Source of the DNA: Candidatus Galloscillospira excrementavium
GTDB lineage: Bacteria > Bacillota > Clostridia > Oscillospirales > Oscillospiraceae
Assembly (NCBI GenBank): GCA_018711785.1
Contig: DVHW01000247.1
Span: 1-8,511, forward strand
DNA length: 8,511 nucleotides
Direction of reading: 5' to 3'
The translations under genes were made by a program, and so were the position numbers. The notes below the pieces were generated by a model, which ran no database searches, was not told where the DNA came from, and saw only the letters and a list, made by a program, of their open reading frames with translations. Below are positions 7,998 through 8,511 of the stretch, piece by piece (positions within the stretch are counted from its first letter, which is position 1; each line of letters starts with the position of its first letter).

Positions 7998-8021
7998 ACA
8001 ACAGGAAAGAGGGCGGCGCAG

Positions 8022-8480
8022 ATGCTCAAGGACCAGTTTTTTGCCGTGTATACCAAATTCAAGCTCCACTTCTACAAGGAGATCTTCCAGCGCTTCCAGA
8101 ACCGGGAGGCCAGCCTGACCGCGGTGGAGACCTTCGCCATGGAGACCATCTTCGCCCTGGGCAGTCCCACGGTCAACGAGTTTGCCTCCTTCATGTGCAT
8201 CTCCACCTCCAACGCGGCCTACAAGGTCAACAGTCTGGTGAAGAAGGGGTATCTCCGGCGGGTGCAGTCCCAGACCGACCGCCGGGAGTACCACCTGGAG
8301 GTGACCCAGAAGTACGTCGACTACTACAACATCAGCTCCAACTATGTGGTGGAGGTCATGGACCGCATCGCCCGCCGCTTCAGCCCGGAGGACTGCGAGA
8401 AGCTGGAGGAGATCCTCTCCGTCATCCAGCGGGAGCTGATGCCCGAGGTGGACCTGGCGGAGGTCCATATCCCGGAGTGA
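8022..8480 (+). CDS. MarR-family transcriptional regulator, FabT-like by context
   Basis: A 152-residue winged helix-turn-helix protein of MarR size. The DNA-binding core spans roughly residues 31-95: LTAVETFAMETIF, then the SPTVNEFASFMCISTSNAAYKV helix-turn-helix, VNSLVKKGYLRR, and the wing QSQTDRREYHLEVT, whose D-R-R signature is characteristic of MarR proteins. Flanking helices (1-30 and 96-140) would form the dimer interface. In other Bacillota, FabT, a MarR protein encoded in the fab locus, represses fab genes using acyl-ACP as co-repressor. The same role here is inferred from position only, so I give no symbol. The start is ATG at 8022 with GAGGG at 8009-8013, 8 bases upstream. An in-frame GTG at 7959 would place its extension across the leader hairpin and ribosome binding site. 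It has its own promoter and a 111-base gap from fabZ. Confidence 0.88.
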   Translation: MLKDQFFAVYTKFKLHFYKEIFQRFQNREASLTAVETFAMETIFALGSPTVNEFASFMCISTSNAAYKVNSLVKKGYLRRVQSQTDRREYHLEVTQKYVDYYNISSNYVVEVMDRIARRFSPEDCEKLEEILSVIQRELMPEVDLAEVHIPE

Positions 8481-8511
8481 TCCTTTTCAGAAAGCGACAG
8501 ACTGCGGCCCG

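Noticed and set aside
7959..8021. GTG start adding 21 residues to the MarR protein
   Set aside because: It would lie only a few bases after the expected transcription start, has no ribosome binding site, and its residues (Pro/Arg-rich) translate the leader hairpin.
6153..8468. A 771-codon open frame on the minus strand running opposite fabF, fabZ and the regulator
   Set aside because: It crosses three well-supported plus-strand genes and the intergenic promoter, and its translation is low-complexity (Gly, His, Leu, Val, Ala rich) with no recognisable domain. Long antisense frames are expected where G/C at third positions removes stop codons.

Overview
The window holds one dense, plus-strand type II fatty acid synthesis operon. 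The layout is accC (5' end cut off by the window edge), accD, accA, fabH, fabK, fabD, fabG, fabF, fabZ, followed by a MarR-family regulator with its own promoter. Several traits together point to a high-GC member of the Bacillota, most likely class Clostridia, order Oscillospirales (Flavonifractor/Pseudoflavonifractor-like). These are the very GC-rich sequence with strong third-position G/C bias, the AGGAGG-type ribosome binding sites, the FabK-type enoyl reductase, separate AccA and AccD subunits, and a MarR-type regulator linked to the fab genes. The lineage is an inference from style and gene content, not from an alignment.

Region by region: 1-2617 encodes three of the four acetyl-CoA carboxylase parts (biotin carboxylase and both carboxyltransferase subunits), which make malonyl-CoA. 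2614-7910 encodes initiation (FabH), malonyl transfer to ACP (FabD), the condensing enzyme (FabF) and the three steps of each cycle after condensation: ketoreduction (FabG), dehydration (FabZ) and enoyl reduction (FabK). Genes overlap by 4 bases or abut almost everywhere, so translation is probably coupled along the chain. The one clear gap inside the biosynthetic part (37 bases before fabF) carries two Shine-Dalgarno-like motifs.

7901-8021 is the only real regulatory stretch. It holds a weak intrinsic-terminator-like hairpin straddling the fabZ stop codon, a promoter with a perfect TATAAT, and a GC-rich leader with two competing hairpins ahead of the regulator. The regulator (8022-8480) is a plausible FabT-like controller of the operon and of itself, but its targets cannot be read from this window. 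The operon promoter, accB (biotin carrier) and acpP (acyl carrier protein) are not in the window. The last 31 bases (8481-8511) show no feature.

Overall this is a conserved housekeeping pathway with clear catalytic residues. I found no sign of a new system. The points worth a second look are the gene order with no acpP and the regulator last, the regulator's leader, and a few residue substitutions (AccC, FabH, FabF, FabZ).
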